In this document: piece by piece, positions 16,053 through 24,987 of the stretch
How the letters are laid out: the number at the start of each line of letters is the position of its first letter
Numbering within the stretch: the stretch's first letter is position 1
NCBI RefSeq assembly: GCF_010994095.1
Contig: NZ_WJYO01000001.1
Location: 1,178,001 to 1,242,000, forward strand
DNA: 64,000 bases
From: Mumia xiangluensis
GTDB taxonomy: Bacteria > Actinomycetota > Actinomycetes > Propionibacteriales > Nocardioidaceae
Direction of reading: 5' to 3'
Notes under the pieces: generated by a model
The model's input: the letters and a program-made list of their open reading frames with translations, nothing else
What the model was told of the DNA's origin: nothing
Databases searched by the model: none
Position numbers and translations under genes: made by a program

Positions 16053-17134
16053 CGCTTGTCCTTGGGAGAGAAGAAGTAGGTCACGAGGCGCGCCACGAGA
16101 TTGAGAACCATGACGATCAGCATCAGCACGAGTGCGGCACCCCAGGCCCGTGCGATGGAGGGCTCCGGCGGGACGCCGGGGCTCATGATGGAGCTGTAGG
16201 TGAACACCGGCAGCGTCGCCATGCGTCCGTCGAACAGGTTGAAGTTCGTCGAGTCGGTGATCCCGACGGTGATGAGGAGCGGCGCGGTCTCACCGATGAC
16301 GCGGGCGACCGCCAGCGTGATGCCGGTGACCAGGCCTGCCATCGCGGTCGGCAGCACCACCTTGACGATGGTCCGCCAGCGGGGGACACCGAGCGCGTAC
16401 GCCGCCTCGCGCAGCTCGTTCGGCACGAGCTGGAGCATCTCCTCCGACGAGCGGACGACGACCGGCGTCATCAGCACCGTCAACGCGACCGCACCGGCGA
16501 TCCCCATCCGGACGCCGGGTCCGAAGAACACCACGAAGAGGGCGTACGCGAAGAGGCCGGCGACGATCGACGGGATGCCCGTCATGACGTCGACGAGGAA
16601 GCGGATGGTCTTCGCGAGGCGACCGTCGCCGCCGTACTCGACGAGGTAGATCGCGGTGAGCAGGCCGAGCGGCACCGACATCACGGCCGTGGCCGCGGTG
16701 ATGAGGACCGTGCCCCAGATCGCGTGGTAGATGCCACCGCCCTCGCCCACGACGTTGCGCATCGAGTAGGAGAAGAACTCCGGAGTGAGGACCGGCAGAC
16801 CGTTCTTGAGGACGGTCCACAGGATCGACACGAGCGGGATCATCGCCAGCGCGAAGGCGCTCGAGACGATGACGGTGATCAACCGGTCGAACGCCTTGCG
16901 TCGGCCTTCGACGGCGTACGAGAGGACCGGGAGCCCGATGACGACGACTGCCCATCCGGCCAGGATCGCCGGGACGAGGGCCAGGCCGATGCCCGCGTGA
17001 AGCGCGGACGTGAGGACGACGGCGATGACGAGGGCGGCCAGGCCCGAGCGCCGAGGCAGCTGCGGGTGGTGCCAGCTGCGCAGCTGCGCAGGAGCGTCGT
17101 CGCGCTTCGGTGCCGGGGGTGCGGTCGTGCTCAT
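16049..17134 (-). CDS. pstA: Phosphate ABC transporter permease PstA
   Basis: This is one of the two channel subunits of the Pst importer, 361 residues. A hydrophilic N-terminus is followed by about seven membrane helices and the permease signature [25 protein letters not shown]-type block (here [19 protein letters not shown]). ATG 17134 is chosen because AAGGAAGG lies 8 nt before it; a longer in-frame version would run into the repetitive spacer. It lies 85 bp downstream of pstC and overlaps pstB by 4 bp. Confidence 0.93.
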   Translation of the reverse strand: MSTTAPPAPKRDDAPAQLRSWHHPQLPRRSGLAALVIAVVLTSALHAGIGLALVPAILAGWAVVVIGLPVLSYAVEGRRKAFDRLITVIVSSAFALAMIPLVSILWTVLKNGLPVLTPEFFSYSMRNVVGEGGGIYHAIWGTVLITAATAVMSVPLGLLTAIYLVEYGGDGRLAKTIRFLVDVMTGIPSIVAGLFAYALFVVFFGPGVRMGIAGAVALTVLMTPVVVRSSEEMLQLVPNELREAAYALGVPRWRTIVKVVLPTAMAGLVTGITLAVARVIGETAPLLITVGITDSTNFNLFDGRMATLPVFTYSSIMSPGVPPEPSIARAWGAALVLMLIVMVLNLVARLVTYFFSPKDKR

Positions 17135-17219
17135 GCGATGCCTTCCTTGCCTGAGCGCTGCGGTACCTCGCTGCGGCACGCCTCGTACCTCGGCGTACCT
17201 CCGCTGCGGTTCCTCGCGC
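17135..17219 (-). repeat. Repetitive 85-bp spacer between pstC and pstA
   Basis: Read on the coding (minus) strand, the spacer holds near-copies of GAGGTAC and of CCGCAGC three times each, and its ends GAGCGC and GCGCTC are complementary. It can fold in the mRNA and could set the ratio of the two permeases. The other pst genes are much closer or overlapping. Confidence 0.45.
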
Positions 17220-18185
17220 TCATGCGTTGGCTCCCGAGAACTCCTTGCGCCGGTTCACGATGGCGCGTGCGGCGAAGTTGACCGCGAACGTGATGACGAA
17301 GAGCACCAGGCCGGACGCGATGAGCGCGTTCACGGTGAGCCCGGAGGCCTCGTTAAACTGCAGCGCGATGTTGGCGGGGATGGTGCTCGGGTTCGTCGAG
17401 CTGATCAGGTTGAACGTCACGACACCGGACGCGGAGAGAACCATCGCGACGGCCATCGTCTCGCCGAGCGCGCGACCGAGGCCGAGCATCGCGCCGCCGA
17501 TCATGCCCGAGCGGCCGTGGGGCAGGACGACCGTCCGGATCATCTCCCAGCGGGTCGCGCCGAGCGCGAGGGCTGCCTCTTCGAGCAGGACCGGCGTCTG
17601 GCGGAAGACCTCGCGAGCGATCGCGGTGATGATCGGCATGATCATCACGGCGAGCACGATCCCCGCCGTGAGGATCGTGCGGCCGGTCGCGGAAGCGGGG
17701 CCCGCGAAGAACGGGAGGAAGCCGAGGTGCGCCTCGAGCCACTCGTACGGACCGACGAGCTTCCCGGCGAGCACGCGCATGCCCCAGAGCCCGAAGACGA
17801 CCGAGGGCACGGCGGCGAGAAGGTCGATCACGTAGCCGAGGGTGTGGCCGAGCCGGCGCGGGACGTAGTAGGTCACGAAGAGCGCGACCGCCACCGCGAG
17901 CGGCAGAGCGATCACGAGCGCCAGCGTCGCGCTCCACAGCGTGCCGAAGACGAGCGGCAGCACGAAGGCCAGGAACGTCTCGCCGCTCTTGACCTCGTCA
18001 GGCGAGGCGGTGATGCCGGGGATTCCTTCGGCGGTCAGGAAGATCGCGACCCCGGCGAGGATCGCGACGATCGCCAGAGCGGCGCCCTTCGACAGTCCCA
18101 GGAACACGCGGTCGGCGAGCCGGCGCTTCGCAGGGCCTTGCTCGGCAGCACCCCGTGGTGGGGACGGTGTGGAGGTGTCGGTCAC
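17220..18185 (-). CDS. pstC: Phosphate ABC transporter permease PstC
   Basis: This is the second channel subunit of the Pst importer, 321 residues from GTG 18185. That start is preceded by AGAGGA; an in-frame ATG 30 nt upstream is possible but has a poorer site. Six to seven membrane segments are visible, with VFLGLSKGAALAIVAILAGVAIF first, and the permease loop EEAALALGATRWEMIRTVVLP. It follows pstS by 88 bp and is co-directional with pstA and pstB. Confidence 0.93.
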   Translation of the reverse strand: MTDTSTPSPPRGAAEQGPAKRRLADRVFLGLSKGAALAIVAILAGVAIFLTAEGIPGITASPDEVKSGETFLAFVLPLVFGTLWSATLALVIALPLAVAVALFVTYYVPRRLGHTLGYVIDLLAAVPSVVFGLWGMRVLAGKLVGPYEWLEAHLGFLPFFAGPASATGRTILTAGIVLAVMIMPIITAIAREVFRQTPVLLEEAALALGATRWEMIRTVVLPHGRSGMIGGAMLGLGRALGETMAVAMVLSASGVVTFNLISSTNPSTIPANIALQFNEASGLTVNALIASGLVLFVITFAVNFAARAIVNRRKEFSGANA

Positions 18186-18273
18186 TGAGTGGTCCTCTGG
18201 TGGTGAAGTCGGACGGGGCATACCTGCGGGCGGCACACCGATCCCCCGATTCGGGGTGCCACCCGCAGGAGCA

Positions 18274-19371
18274 TCACTTCGCCGAGATGCCCTCGACGAT
18301 GCCCGAGATGCGCTCCTCGAGAGCGCTCGTGAGCGGCGCGGAGCCAGCGCCCGAGGCGGCTGCCTGCTGGCCGTCAGAGCTGGCGACGTAGGTCATCCAG
18401 CCCTTGACGAGGTCAGCCTTGGCCTCGTCGTCGTACTGCAGGCACGCGATCTGGTACGACACCAGGACGGCCGGGTAGACGCCGGCCTCGGTCGTCTTGT
18501 GGTCGATGTCCATGACGATGTGCGTGTCGCCGCGGCCCTCGAGCGGCGCGGACGCCTCGAGGATCTTGGCGGCCGCCTCCGGGCTCGGGCCGACGAACTC
18601 GTCACCGACCTTGAGCGAGGCGACACCGAGCTCGCCGGCCTGGCTGGCGTCGGCGTAGCCGATCGTGCCCTCGCCACCCTGGACGGCTGCGACGACGCCG
18701 GACGTGCCCTGCGCGCCCTCGCCGCCCTTGATCGGCCAGGTCTCGACCTCGCCCTCGGTCCAGGACTCCGGAGCCGCTGCCGCCATGTAGGCGGTGAAGT
18801 TCTCCGTGGTGCCCGAGTCGTCCGAGCGGTGGACGGGCGTGATCTTCGAGGACGGGAGGTCGGCGTCCGGGTTGTCGGCCTTGATCGCGGCGTCGTCCCA
18901 GGTGGTGATCGTGCCGGCGAAGATCTTGCCGAGCGTGTCGGGCGAGAGGTTCAGCGCGTCCACGCCGGGGAGGTTGAAGATGACGGCGATCGGGCTGACG
19001 TAGGTGGGGACCTCGATGACGTCGCTGGCGCAACGCTCCTCGGCCTTGGCCAGCTCCTCGTCGTCGAGGTAGGCGTCGGAGCCTGCGAAGTCGGTGCCGC
19101 CGGCGATGAACTGCTCACGGCCCGCGCCGGAGCCGGCCGGGTCGTAGTTCACGGTCACGTCGGGGTTCGCGGTCTGGAAGCCCTGCTGCCACGAACCGAC
19201 GGCTGCCTCCTGCGAGCTGGCGCCGGCTCCGTTGAGCGTGCCGCTCAGCGAGCTGGAAGTGGCGTTGTCGTCCGCGCCGGCCTCGTTGTCTGCGCCGCAG
19301 GCGGACAGGCCCAGGGCCACGGTCGCTGCGAGCGCCAGGGGGGCGGCAGCGCGGAGCTTGTTGCGGTTCAC
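18274..19371 (-). CDS. pstS: Phosphate-binding lipoprotein PstS
   Basis: This is the extracytoplasmic phosphate receptor of the Pst system, 365 residues. The signal peptide ends in the lipobox LSAC (Cys25). The phosphate-binding loops are recognisable: GAGASSQ, DPAGSGAGREQF, DFAGSDAYL and HRSDDSGTTENFTAYM, the last with the Ser-Gly-Thr phosphate clamp. GTG 19371 has GAGAGGGAAG upstream. It heads the operon pstS-pstC-pstA-pstB and lies behind a PHO box, so it should be induced by PhoP when phosphate is scarce. Confidence 0.96.
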   Translation of the reverse strand: MNRNKLRAAAPLALAATVALGLSACGADNEAGADDNATSSSLSGTLNGAGASSQEAAVGSWQQGFQTANPDVTVNYDPAGSGAGREQFIAGGTDFAGSDAYLDDEELAKAEERCASDVIEVPTYVSPIAVIFNLPGVDALNLSPDTLGKIFAGTITTWDDAAIKADNPDADLPSSKITPVHRSDDSGTTENFTAYMAAAAPESWTEGEVETWPIKGGEGAQGTSGVVAAVQGGEGTIGYADASQAGELGVASLKVGDEFVGPSPEAAAKILEASAPLEGRGDTHIVMDIDHKTTEAGVYPAVLVSYQIACLQYDDEAKADLVKGWMTYVASSDGQQAAASGAGSAPLTSALEERISGIVEGISAK

Positions 19372-19424
19372 TGTGTTCTTCCCTCTCTGGGAAACGTCGT
19401 GTCAGATCTGTGCTTTCGACGGCG

Positions 19425-19479
19425 ACGTTAGGCAGCAGAGGTGAAGCGGTAGGCGGACGCAGGTGAACCCGAGGTGAAC
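19425..19479 (-). promoter_or_regulatory. PHO box (PhoP operator) and -10 of pstS
   Basis: Two exact units GGTGAAC stand at 19462-19468 and 19473-19479, 11 bp apart; a third, GGTGAAG at 19440-19446, is two further 11-bp periods away, with a degenerate unit between. On the coding strand these are GTTCACC direct repeats, the known actinobacterial PhoP site. A TAACGT -10 lies at 19425-19430, 9 bp beyond the proximal unit, so PhoP would sit over the -35 region. Confidence 0.85.
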
Positions 19480-19521
19480 GCTGCCTGACGAGTTCGGGCA
19501 GCCGCGGCGAGTCTTCCGTGG

Positions 19522-19908
19522 TCAGACGGGCTCTGCGGCGCCCACGAGGGCGCTGTGCTCGGTGTGTTCGAGGTAGTGGCGCACGGTGTCCCGGCTCTTC
19601 GTCAGGCAGGCGATCTTGTCGTTGAGGGTGGTCAGCTCGCCGTACAGCATCTCGGCGAACGCCGTGCTGCACGAAGGTGAACGCTCGTCGTCAGCGAGCG
19701 CCTCGATGTCGAGGACGACCCGCACGAGGCGGGTCGGGAGGCCTGAGGCGATCAGGCTGCGGACGGTGCGCACGCGCTCCACGTCTGCCTCCTCGAAGGC
19801 CCGATACCCGTTGTCCTGACGGGTCGATGCGATCAGCCCCTGCTCCTCGTAGTAGCGGAGCATCCGCGGGGCGACCCCGGTGCGGTCCGCCAGCTCTCCG
19901 ACGCGCAT
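19522..19908 (-). CDS. MerR-family transcriptional regulator
   Basis: This 128-residue DNA-binding protein starts with a MerR winged helix: MRVGELADRTGVAPRMLRYYEEQGLIASTRQDNGYR. A helical dimerisation and effector region follows, containing two cysteines (Cys residues in SPSCST and IACLTK) that could sense metal or oxidant but do not form a classic metal motif. ATG 19908 has AGAAGGAG 8 nt upstream. It is divergent from the MFS exporter; the 63-bp gap contains a palindrome set in a 20-bp promoter spacer, the standard MerR target, so it probably controls the exporter and perhaps itself. Confidence 0.88.
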   Translation of the reverse strand: MRVGELADRTGVAPRMLRYYEEQGLIASTRQDNGYRAFEEADVERVRTVRSLIASGLPTRLVRVVLDIEALADDERSPSCSTAFAEMLYGELTTLNDKIACLTKSRDTVRHYLEHTEHSALVGAAEPV

Positions 19909-19933
19909 AGAACGAGCTCCTTCTGGATTCGGC

Positions 19934-19965
19934 TTGACCTTGACACAGATGTCAACGTCTACGGT
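19934..19965 (+). promoter_or_regulatory. MerR-type long-spacer promoter and operator of the MFS gene
   Basis: The -35 TTGACC (19934-19939) and -10 TACGGT (19960-19965) are 20 bp apart, too long for normal sigma binding. The spacer holds the perfect inverted repeat TTGACA-CAGA-TGTCAA (19940-19955). This is the geometry of MerR-activated promoters. The -10 is 6 nt before ATG 19972, so the mRNA should be leaderless. Confidence 0.8.
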
Positions 19966-19971
19966 CCGATC

Positions 19972-21210
19972 ATGACACGAAAGACATGGATAGCGCTGGT
20001 GACGCTCGCGGGTGCGGCGTTCGCAACGGTGACGGTCGAGCTGCTCCCCGCAGGGCTGCTCGCGATGATGGCCGACGAGCTCGGCGTCTCTGAAGGACGG
20101 ATCGGACTGCTGGTGACGGCGTGGGCGCTCACCGTGGCGGCCCTGAGCCTGCCGCTCGAGCGGGCGACCCGACGCCTCCCGCGTCGGACGGTGATGGTCG
20201 TCGCGGTGCTGGTCAGCGCCGGGGCAGCGTTGCTGGCGGCCTTCGCGCCGGCGTACGGGGTGCTGGTGGTGGCGCGCGTCGTGGGCGCCGCGGGCCACGG
20301 ACTGCTGTGGTCGCTCCTGGTCCCGTACGCGGCGTCGCTGGTCGACGAGCGTCACCTCGGTCGCGCGGTGTCGGTCGTCCTCGTCGGACCGACCGCCGCA
20401 GGGGTGGTGGGCGTCCCCCTCGGTACGGCGCTGGCGGGCGTCGCCGGCTGGCGCGCGGTGCTCGTGGGGGCGGGCGTCCTGCTCGGCGTCGCGGCATGGG
20501 CCCTCGTCCGCGTGCTGCCGTCAGCCGCCGCGAGCACGGCTCCGGCTGTCGCCCCCACGTCCGACGACTCCCGCCCCGTACGCGACGGCACGCTCGTCCC
20601 CGTCGTCGTCACCGCGACGCTCGGCGCCCTCGTTCTCGTCGGCCACTTCCAGCTGTTCACCTTCGTCGCGCCGATCGTCACCGACGTCGCCGGCTTCGAC
20701 GCCGCTGCGCTCGGCGGGATCCTCGCGCTGTTCGGGGCGACCGGGGCGCTCGGCCTGGCGATCGCCGGTCCGCTCTCCGACCGCTACCCGCGTACGGCGC
20801 TGCCGGCGACCGCTGTCGTCTTCGCCGCGACCGCGCTGGCGCTGGTGGCGGTCGATCGCAGCGTCGTCGTGGCGCTCATCGTCATCGGCGTCTGGGGCGT
20901 GATGATCGGACTCTTCCCGCCGGTCTTCCAGGCGACGATCATGCGGATCGCCTCCGAACGCAGCCGTGGCACGGCGGGCGCCGTCGTCGTGACGGCGCTG
21001 AACATCGGGATCGCTGCCGGAGCCGCATCGGGCGCGTGGCTCCTCCAGGAGGTGGGCGTGGGATGGCTCGCGCCGGTCGCGGCCGTGCAGATCGGGCTCG
21101 CCGCTCTCGGTCTGACGATCAGTGCGGTGCGTGGTGCTCGACCGCGTGGACCTCGCCCCGCCGATGGTGCACGACCACCAGCCCGGCCGGAGCCAGCGGA
21201 TCGGCGCTGA
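19972..21210 (+). CDS. MFS transporter (probable drug or metabolite exporter)
   Basis: This 412-residue membrane protein has about twelve hydrophobic segments in two halves and the typical loops ERATRRLPRRT and GPLSDRYPRTALPA. It resembles the AraJ/SotB/CmlR-type drug:H+ antiporters (12 TM): the first helix reads AFATVTVELLPAGLLAMMADELGVSEGRIG. It is divergent from the MerR gene. Transcription is predicted to start at the ATG itself. The Arg/Pro-rich tail of about 30 residues overlaps the end of convergent mutT1 by 92 bp. Confidence 0.87.
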   Translation: MTRKTWIALVTLAGAAFATVTVELLPAGLLAMMADELGVSEGRIGLLVTAWALTVAALSLPLERATRRLPRRTVMVVAVLVSAGAALLAAFAPAYGVLVVARVVGAAGHGLLWSLLVPYAASLVDERHLGRAVSVVLVGPTAAGVVGVPLGTALAGVAGWRAVLVGAGVLLGVAAWALVRVLPSAAASTAPAVAPTSDDSRPVRDGTLVPVVVTATLGALVLVGHFQLFTFVAPIVTDVAGFDAAALGGILALFGATGALGLAIAGPLSDRYPRTALPATAVVFAATALALVAVDRSVVVALIVIGVWGVMIGLFPPVFQATIMRIASERSRGTAGAVVVTALNIGIAAGAASGAWLLQEVGVGWLAPVAAVQIGLAALGLTISAVRGARPRGPRPADGARPPARPEPADRR

Positions 21211-22036
21211 CCGACTCGGCGTCGACGCCGGCCGCGGCGAGCATCCGCGGGATGACGGTTCGGTGCCCGCACACCGCCACGGGCTGCTTGCGGGCGAGAT
21301 CCTCCGCCATCGCCTCGGCGATGGGACGGTTCTTCACCGGACCGCCGTCTCGCGGCTCGTCGAGGCGGTGGTCGACGGTGATCGACCGGTTGGCGGCATC
21401 GGCATACGGAGCGACGGTCTGGACGCACCGCAGTGCGCCGCTGGAGTGGACGTGGCGCACGGCATAGGCGGCGAGAAGGGACCTCAGCCGGTGCGCGTCC
21501 CGCTTCCCCTCGGCCGTCAGAGGTCGTGCCAGGGCGTCCTTGCGCCAGTGGGACCGCGACCGGGCGGACGCGTGCCGGACGACGATCAGGGTCCTCGAGC
21601 GGTGGCTCCCGGCCTCCATCCGCTCGAGGAAGGCGTCGAGCACCATCCGGTCGGTGTCGTACGAGACGTGCTTGGCAGCCTTCTGCAACGGGACCCAGGC
21701 GACCGCGTCGATCTCGCGGTTCGGGACGTACGCGTCGGCGTTGCCGCCGATCGGCCGCCCTGCCCAGTAGGCGACGTTCTTGAGCCGGCCCTTGGCGAAC
21801 TCGTACTCCAGCTCGATCAGCGGGACCCCGAGGCGGGCCAGGACACCGGTCTCTTCCTCGACCTCGCGTACGGCGGCGGCGGGCCGTGTCTCTCCACGCT
21901 CGACGGTGCCCTTCGGGACCGTCCAGTCGTCGTGGCGAGGGCGGTGCACGAGAAGCACCTCGAGCTCGCGCTTCGTGCCGGGGTGCGCGGGGCGCCACAC
22001 GAGGGCGCCGGCCGACATCCGGGCGGGGGCGCTCAC
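21119..22036 (-). CDS. mutT1: MutT1-like Nudix hydrolase fused to a histidine phosphatase
   Basis: This two-domain protein has 305 residues. The N-terminal Nudix domain has the box [22 protein letters not shown] (residues 43-64) and the C-terminal domain starts with the phosphatase motif LIVVRHASA. Mycobacterial MutT1 has the same fusion and degrades 8-oxo-GTP and diadenosine polyphosphates; there too it neighbours ppk1. GTG 22036 overlaps the ppk1 stop by 4 bp (GTGA), which sets the start and implies coupling. Its 3' end overlaps the convergent MFS gene. Confidence 0.9.
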   Translation of the reverse strand: MSAPARMSAGALVWRPAHPGTKRELEVLLVHRPRHDDWTVPKGTVERGETRPAAAVREVEEETGVLARLGVPLIELEYEFAKGRLKNVAYWAGRPIGGNADAYVPNREIDAVAWVPLQKAAKHVSYDTDRMVLDAFLERMEAGSHRSRTLIVVRHASARSRSHWRKDALARPLTAEGKRDAHRLRSLLAAYAVRHVHSSGALRCVQTVAPYADAANRSITVDHRLDEPRDGGPVKNRPIAEAMAEDLARKQPVAVCGHRTVIPRMLAAAGVDAESVSADPLAPAGLVVVHHRRGEVHAVEHHAPH

Positions 22037-24237
22037 ACGATCCCGCTGAAGGCTGCCCGGTCCTTCGCCTCGGCCCGCGCGCGTGCACGTCTCGCCCTCG
22101 TCAGGGCGATGGTCGTGTGCTGGAGGTCCACCAGCGGAGCGTCGTCGGTCGTCTGCCGCGTCCACGTGCCGTCGGCGCCGAGGTTCCAGGCGTCGGTCGT
22201 CGGGTCCGTGGCGAGGTCGAGCATTGCCCCGATCTGGACGATGTGCTCGCGCCGGTCGAGCCGGACGAGCACCTCGACGCGGCGATCGAGGTTGCGGTGC
22301 ATGAGGTCAGCAGAGCCGATCCACACCTGCGGCTCGCCCCCGTCGGCGAACCAGAACACGCGACTGTGCTCGAGGTACCGGCCGAGGACGCTGCGTACGA
22401 CGATGTTGTCGCTCATCCCCGGCACGCCCGGGCGGAGCGCGCAGATGCCGCGGACGACCAACTGCACCGGCACCCCGGCCTGCGAGGCGCGGTACAGCGC
22501 ATCGATGACCTCCTCGTCGACGATCGAGTTGACCTTGATGCGGATGCCGGCCGGGCGGCCCGCGCGTTGGTGCTCGATCTCACGCTCGATCTGCTCGACG
22601 ATCCCTGGACGGAGTCCGGCCGGGGCGACCATGAGCTGCCGGTACGACTCGCGGCGGGAGTAGCCGGACAGGTTGTTGAAGAGGTCCGTGAGGTCGTCGG
22701 CGATCTCCGTGTTGGTCGTGAGCAGCCCGTAGTCCTCGTACAGGCGGGCGGTCTTGGGGTTGTAGTTGCCGGTGCCGATGTGCGCGTAGCGCCGCAGCCC
22801 GTCGGGCTCGTCGCGGACCACGAGGCACAGCTTGCAGTGGGTCTTGAGGCCGAGCAGGCCGTACACCACGTGGCAGCCCGCCCGCTCCAGCTTGCGGGCC
22901 CAGCGGATGTTGGCCTGCTCGTCGAAGCGCGCCTTGATCTCGACGAGGACGAGCACCTGCTTGCCGGCGCGGGCGGCGTCGATGAGCGAGTCGATGATCG
23001 GCGAGTCCCCGGACGTCCGGTAGAGCGTCTGCTTGATCGCGAGCACCTGCGGGTCGGCGGCAGCCTGCTCGACGAACCGCTGGACGCTGGTCGCGAAGGA
23101 GTCGTACGGGTGGTGCAGCAGGACGTCGCGGTCGCGCAGCGCCGAGAACATGTCGACGGGGCTGGCCGACTCCACCTCGGCGAGATCGGGGTGGGTCGTC
23201 GGCACGAACGGCTCGTACTGGAGCTCGGGGCGGTCCAGGTCGGCGATCTGGTGGAGGCTGGCGAGATCGAGCGGAGCCGGGAGCGCGAACACCTCGTGGC
23301 GGGTGATGTCGAGCTCGGTGACGAGCAGCTCCAGCACGTGGTCGTCCATCGTGTCCTCGACCTCGAGCCGCACGGGCGGGCCGAACTTGCGTCGCAGCAG
23401 CTCCTGCTCGAGCGCCTTGAGGAGGTTCTCGGCGTCGTCCTCCTCGACCTCGAGGTCCTCGTTGCGGGTGACGCGGAACGTGTGGTGGGCCTCGATGTCC
23501 ATGCCCGGGAACAACGCGTCCAGGTGTGCGGCGATGACCTCCTCCAGCGGGACGAACCGCTGCGGGCCGACCGGGACCCAGCGGTCGAAGATCGGCGGCA
23601 CCTTGACGCGGGCGAAGTGGGACTTGCCGGTGACCGGGTTCCGCATGACGACCGCGAGGTTGAGCGAGAGGCCGGAGATGTAGGGGAACGGGTGCGCAGG
23701 GTCGACCGCGAGCGGCGTGAGGACCGGGAACACGCGCGTACGGAAGACCTCCGAGGCGTCCGCCCGCTCGTCGTCCTCGAGGTCGTCCCAGTGGAGCAGC
23801 GCGATGCCGTGCTCGTCGAGGGCGCCCTTGAGGCTGTCGGTGAGCAGCGCGCCCTGTCGGCGCATCAGCTGGTGGCTGGTCTGGAGGCTCTCTCCCCAGA
23901 CCTCCCGCGGCTGCATGCCGCTCGCGCGCCGTGATGCCAGGCCGGTGGCGATGCGGCGCTTGAGGCCGGCGATGCGGACCATGAAGAACTCGTCGAGGTT
24001 GCCGGAGAAGATCGCCGCGAAGCGGACCCGCTCGAGCAGCGGCACCGTCGGGTCCTCGGCCAGCTCGAGCACGCGCTGGTTGAACGCGAGCCACGACAGC
24101 TCGCGATCGCTGAACCGGCCCTCTGGCAGGTCGGGCTCGTGATCGACGAAGGGCGGGTCCACGTCGAACGAGTCCGGCGACTGGGGCTGGTCCTCGGTCA
24201 CGGTGCCCCCGACGCCTGCGGGAAAGTCATCGGCCAT
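22033..24237 (-). CDS. ppk1: Polyphosphate kinase 1
   Basis: This enzyme makes inorganic polyphosphate from ATP reversibly, 734 residues. The N-terminal helical domain begins [22 protein letters not shown] and contains [17 protein letters not shown]. The catalytic histidines are His467 (LKTHCKL, predicted phospho-histidine) and His486 ([10 protein letters not shown]); [13 protein letters not shown] and [15 protein letters not shown] are further family blocks. Upstream lie PHO-box-like repeats, so it should belong to the phosphate-starvation regulon. mutT1 is coupled downstream. Confidence 0.97.
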   Translation of the reverse strand: MADDFPAGVGGTVTEDQPQSPDSFDVDPPFVDHEPDLPEGRFSDRELSWLAFNQRVLELAEDPTVPLLERVRFAAIFSGNLDEFFMVRIAGLKRRIATGLASRRASGMQPREVWGESLQTSHQLMRRQGALLTDSLKGALDEHGIALLHWDDLEDDERADASEVFRTRVFPVLTPLAVDPAHPFPYISGLSLNLAVVMRNPVTGKSHFARVKVPPIFDRWVPVGPQRFVPLEEVIAAHLDALFPGMDIEAHHTFRVTRNEDLEVEEDDAENLLKALEQELLRRKFGPPVRLEVEDTMDDHVLELLVTELDITRHEVFALPAPLDLASLHQIADLDRPELQYEPFVPTTHPDLAEVESASPVDMFSALRDRDVLLHHPYDSFATSVQRFVEQAAADPQVLAIKQTLYRTSGDSPIIDSLIDAARAGKQVLVLVEIKARFDEQANIRWARKLERAGCHVVYGLLGLKTHCKLCLVVRDEPDGLRRYAHIGTGNYNPKTARLYEDYGLLTTNTEIADDLTDLFNNLSGYSRRESYRQLMVAPAGLRPGIVEQIEREIEHQRAGRPAGIRIKVNSIVDEEVIDALYRASQAGVPVQLVVRGICALRPGVPGMSDNIVVRSVLGRYLEHSRVFWFADGGEPQVWIGSADLMHRNLDRRVEVLVRLDRREHIVQIGAMLDLATDPTTDAWNLGADGTWTRQTTDDAPLVDLQHTTIALTRARRARARAEAKDRAAFSGIV

Positions 24238-24243
24238 TCCCGA

Positions 24244-24276
24244 ATCGTGCCACGCAAAGGTGACCAGCAGGTGACG
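24244..24276 (-). promoter_or_regulatory. PHO-box-like repeats and -10 of ppk1
   Basis: GGTGACC (24259-24265) and GGTGACG (24270-24276) are 11 bp apart; on the coding strand they read as GTCACC repeats close to the PhoP consensus. A CACGAT -10 (24244-24249) is 9 bp from the proximal repeat, the same spacing as at pstS, and 6 nt from the ATG, predicting a leaderless PhoP-dependent mRNA. Confidence 0.65.
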
Positions 24277-24282
24277 CGCCGC

Positions 24283-24930
24283 TCAGCGGCTGAAGCCCAC
24301 CCACAGGCGGTGGTGCTCGCCGACCGGGATCTCGGCGGCCTGGACGAATCCGGCCTCCTCGAGGATCGCCACCCGCTCGGGTTCGAAGGCGACGGCGGCA
24401 GCAGTCCCGTCGCGCTCCTCCAGCGCCCGGACGGCACAGGCGACGAGCAGCCTGTCGCGCACGGGGCGCGGGAGGCGCGGGTCGGCGGCGAGCCCGGTCA
24501 GGAGCGCGTCCGGTTGGAGCGCCTCGAGGTGGTCGCCGATCTGCGGGGTCGCGGCGGCGAGCACCGAACGGACCTCCGCTCCCGGGTCGAGCGCGGCCTG
24601 GACCGTCGACGGGTCGAGCTCACGGGCGACGACCCCGCTGAGGTCGTCCACCTGCGTGATTGCGGTGGTCGGCACCCAGATCGACGCCGCGCGTACGACG
24701 CCGCCGAGGTCGGCGACCCACATCTCACCGTGCTGGAGCACGACGTGACTGAGCGCCAGCCGGGTGACCGAGGCGGCGACCACCGGGTCGGCGGGCCCGT
24801 CGATCGTCCCGTCCCCGTCGAGGTCGAGCCGCGGCGCCGAGGACTCGAGGAGTCGCGTGACGTGGGTGACGTCGGCGATCCCGCCCCGACGGACGGCGTA
24901 CGTGGTGTCGAGCTCGAGCTGGGTGGTCAT
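24283..24930 (-). CDS. GNAT-like protein with a degenerate acetyl-CoA loop
   Basis: This 215-residue protein has the layout of small GNAT acetyltransferases: an N-terminal YAVRRGGIADVTHVTRLL, a central GEMWVADLGGVVRAASIWVP, and a C-terminal EPERVAILEEAGFVQAAEIPVGEHHRLWVGF that matches the usual last strand-helix-strand. However, where RxxGxG/A should bind acetyl-CoA, it reads ADPRLPRPVRDRLL. It may be an inactive or altered relative. ATG 24930 was preferred over a start 9 codons earlier. It lies between mshD and ppk1, all on the same strand, but the gap of 57 bp does not prove one operon. Confidence 0.7.
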   Translation of the reverse strand: MTTQLELDTTYAVRRGGIADVTHVTRLLESSAPRLDLDGDGTIDGPADPVVAASVTRLALSHVVLQHGEMWVADLGGVVRAASIWVPTTAITQVDDLSGVVARELDPSTVQAALDPGAEVRSVLAAATPQIGDHLEALQPDALLTGLAADPRLPRPVRDRLLVACAVRALEERDGTAAAVAFEPERVAILEEAGFVQAAEIPVGEHHRLWVGFSR

Positions 24931-24987
24931 GACATCAACACTGACAACCCTGTCCAAGTCCGCAGCCGATCCACGTGCGGCGCCGGT

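Noticed and set aside
21886-23934. 682-codon open frame on the plus strand opposite ppk1
   Set aside because: It is the mirror of the polyphosphate kinase coding sequence, with no family features of its own.
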